Below, piece after piece: positions 7,130 to 7,633 of a stretch of 7,633 bases of DNA. The stretch lies in the NCBI GenBank assembly GCA_023396665.1, contig JAEWVL010000319.1, positions 1 to 7,633 of the forward strand. The letters are read 5' to 3'. This stretch comes from Spirochaetota bacterium. GTDB taxonomy: Bacteria > Spirochaetota > UBA4802 > JAFGJZ01. How positions within the stretch are numbered: position 1 is the first letter of the stretch; the number at the start of each line of letters is the position of its first letter. The translations under genes were made by a program, and so were the position numbers. The notes below the pieces were generated by a model. That model did no database searches and was not told where the DNA came from. It saw only the letters and a program-made list of their open reading frames with translations.

Positions 7130-7158
7130 ATTATATTTCAATAAGTTTTTACGGAAAC
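7130..7158 (-). promoter_or_regulatory. Candidate promoter of the antiporter gene
   Basis: A perfect TATAAT lies on the minus strand at 7135-7130 in an A+T-rich context. At the right distance upstream there is only GTTTCC (7158-7153, spacer 17) or TTTCCG (7157-7152, spacer 16), a poor -35 match. It may need an activator or be read by a relaxed sigma70 holoenzyme. Confidence 0.4.
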
Positions 7159-7194
7159 TGCCTTAAGGCCGGTCGGTCTTTTTTTAAGATAAGG

Positions 7195-7259
7195 GAACCT
7201 CGAATAATTACCACTCGTATTGATTTTATCTCGGGTTTTTTTGGAATTATTCGAGGTTC
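7195..7259. repeat. Perfect 15-base inverted repeat around a 35-base loop
   Basis: GAACCTCGAATAATT at 7195-7209 is exactly complementary in reverse to AATTATTCGAGGTTC at 7245-7259. The pairing stops at both ends, so the arms are sharply bounded. The 35-base loop holds CTCGGG followed by T7. There is no flanking target duplication, and no T-run follows directly on either strand: the nearest on the plus strand starts about 13 bases later. It is not a simple terminator. It could be an operator pair, a protein-binding or recombination site, a small transposon-derived element or an RNA hairpin. The repeat itself is certain; its role is unknown. Confidence 0.85.
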
Positions 7260-7361
7260 GAGTTGCGAAGAATTTTTTTAGAGATTCCAATGGCATAATG
7301 CGAAGAGAAACCCATACAAACGGCAAAAAAACGGGGGGGGATACCGCCTCTTCGAAGCTGT

Positions 7362-7373
7362 CCGTCCGGACGG
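7362..7373. repeat. 12-base palindrome downstream of the cysteine desulfurase gene
   Basis: CCGTCCGGACGG is a perfect palindrome about 40 bases after the desulfurase stop. As RNA it can form only a four-pair stem with a CCGG loop, and the T7 run on the minus strand lies about 30 bases further on. It is thus a weak candidate for transcript end processing, or a site for a dimeric regulator, or chance. Confidence 0.35.
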
Positions 7374-7411
7374 GATCGAGCCTTAAAGCAAAGCGCCCAA
7401 ACCGGCCGCAC

Positions 7412-7633
7412 TCATCTGCCAAGGGGACTGATACTGCGCAGAAATTCTACCGTCTCTTTAAGCTTGTCGACCGTATAATCAAGATCCTGCATGCTGGTAT
7501 CGCGCCCCATACTGAAACGGATGGACCCGTGAGCACTCTCCGGATCGTGATGCAGTGCCATGATCACGTGAGAAGGATCGAGCGAACCGGTCGAACAGGC
7601 GCTGCCGGTCGACACGCAAATGCCGTGCATGTC
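7412..7633 (-). CDS. NifS/IscS-type cysteine desulfurase (partial, N-terminal part beyond right edge)
   Basis: Cysteine desulfurases are pyridoxal-phosphate enzymes that take sulfur from cysteine and pass it to iron-sulfur cluster assembly or tRNA thiolation. Only the last 73 residues are visible, and the open frame continues through the right edge. They include the active-site loop VSTGSACSTG, in which Cys (codon at 7597-7595) is the persulfide-carrying residue, then SLDPSHVIMAL, and AHGSIRFSMGRDTS with the conserved arginine, ending in a short helix. The SSGSACxxGxxxPSHVL-like pattern is typical of class I (NifS/IscS) enzymes with the long catalytic loop. The methionine near the right edge is internal, not a start, because conserved sequence precedes the loop in all family members. 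Whether it is nifS, iscS or a tRNA-thiolation paralogue depends on neighbours to the right (for example nifU/iscU or mnmA). Confidence 0.93.
   Translation of the reverse strand, partial: DMHGICVSTGSACSTGSLDPSHVIMALHHDPESAHGSIRFSMGRDTSMQDLDYTVDKLKETVEFLRSISPLGR

Larger units (their letters stand above)
7000..7411. other. Long non-coding stretch upstream of the antiporter
   Basis: About 410 bases without a convincing gene. From left to right it holds the antiporter leader (7000-7123), a TATAAT box (7130-7135), a ten-base palindrome GCCTTAAGGC (7160-7169), a perfect 15-base inverted repeat (7195-7209 with 7245-7259), three T7-T8 runs on the plus strand, an A7 run followed by G8 (7325-7331, 7333-7340), and the palindromes CTTCGAAG (7350-7357) and CCGTCCGGACGG (7362-7373). 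A 94-codon minus-strand open frame across it looks like noise. No standard terminator for the cysteine desulfurase gene is seen. Confidence 0.6.

Noticed and set aside
7195..7262. The inverted repeat as an integron attC site or a rho-independent terminator
   Set aside because: The ends do not match the GTTRRRY/RYYYAAC core sites, and no T-run follows either arm directly.
7245..7270. GGTTCGAGT resembling a tRNA T-loop
   Set aside because: The flanking bases do not form a T-stem and no acceptor, D or anticodon arm can be built around it.
7138..7422. Minus-strand open frame of 94 codons over the intergenic region
   Set aside because: It overlaps the end of the desulfurase gene, runs through the inverted repeat and homopolymers, and has no ribosome site or recognisable domain.

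Overview
The window holds eight protein genes, all on the minus strand, with no RNA gene, CRISPR array or mobile element that I can recognise. Read in the direction of transcription (right to left) they are: the C-terminal end of a NifS/IscS-type cysteine desulfurase (cut by the right edge), a CPA2-type cation/proton antiporter with a C-terminal CBS pair, a REC-GAF-HD-GYP response regulator, a rhomboid intramembrane protease, the AzlC and AzlD pair, a 112-residue unknown protein, and a TrkH/KtrB-type potassium channel subunit (cut by the left edge).

The base composition is moderate, roughly half G+C in the genes and more A+T-rich in the orphan-gene region. Several genes have Shine-Dalgarno-like sites and some may use GTG or TTG starts. 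A c-di-GMP phosphodiesterase-type regulator in a moderate-GC genome points to a free-living bacterium, probably diderm; a spirochaete, a Fibrobacterota-like lineage or a deltaproteobacterial-type lineage would all fit. The phylum cannot be fixed from this sequence alone.

Layout. Positions 1-1167 are the potassium channel subunit, with a good sigma70-like promoter just upstream at 1203-1231. Positions 1168-1691 are an A+T-rich stretch with the orphan gene and a second, overlapping open frame that may be part of a frameshifted older gene. Positions 1692-5200 are a tight co-directional run (HD-GYP regulator, rhomboid, azlC, azlD) with gaps or overlaps of about 10 bases, so very likely one transcript. 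Positions 5201-5337 are a short gap that may carry that transcript's promoter. Positions 5338-6999 are the antiporter. Positions 7000-7411 are the longest non-coding stretch: it has a perfect TATAAT box and a possibly structured leader for the antiporter, a perfect 15-base inverted repeat around a 35-base loop, and G8/A7 homopolymers. Positions 7412-7633 are the cysteine desulfurase tail.

Functionally, a potassium importer and a cation/proton antiporter flank a signalling and membrane-protein operon, so monovalent-cation and pH homeostasis is one theme, although the two transporters appear to be separate transcription units. The regulator, rhomboid and AzlCD have no established common pathway; their co-transcription is the main biological question here. 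I found no clearly new defence, mobile or RNA system. The least explained items are the 15-base inverted repeat and the orphan gene region.
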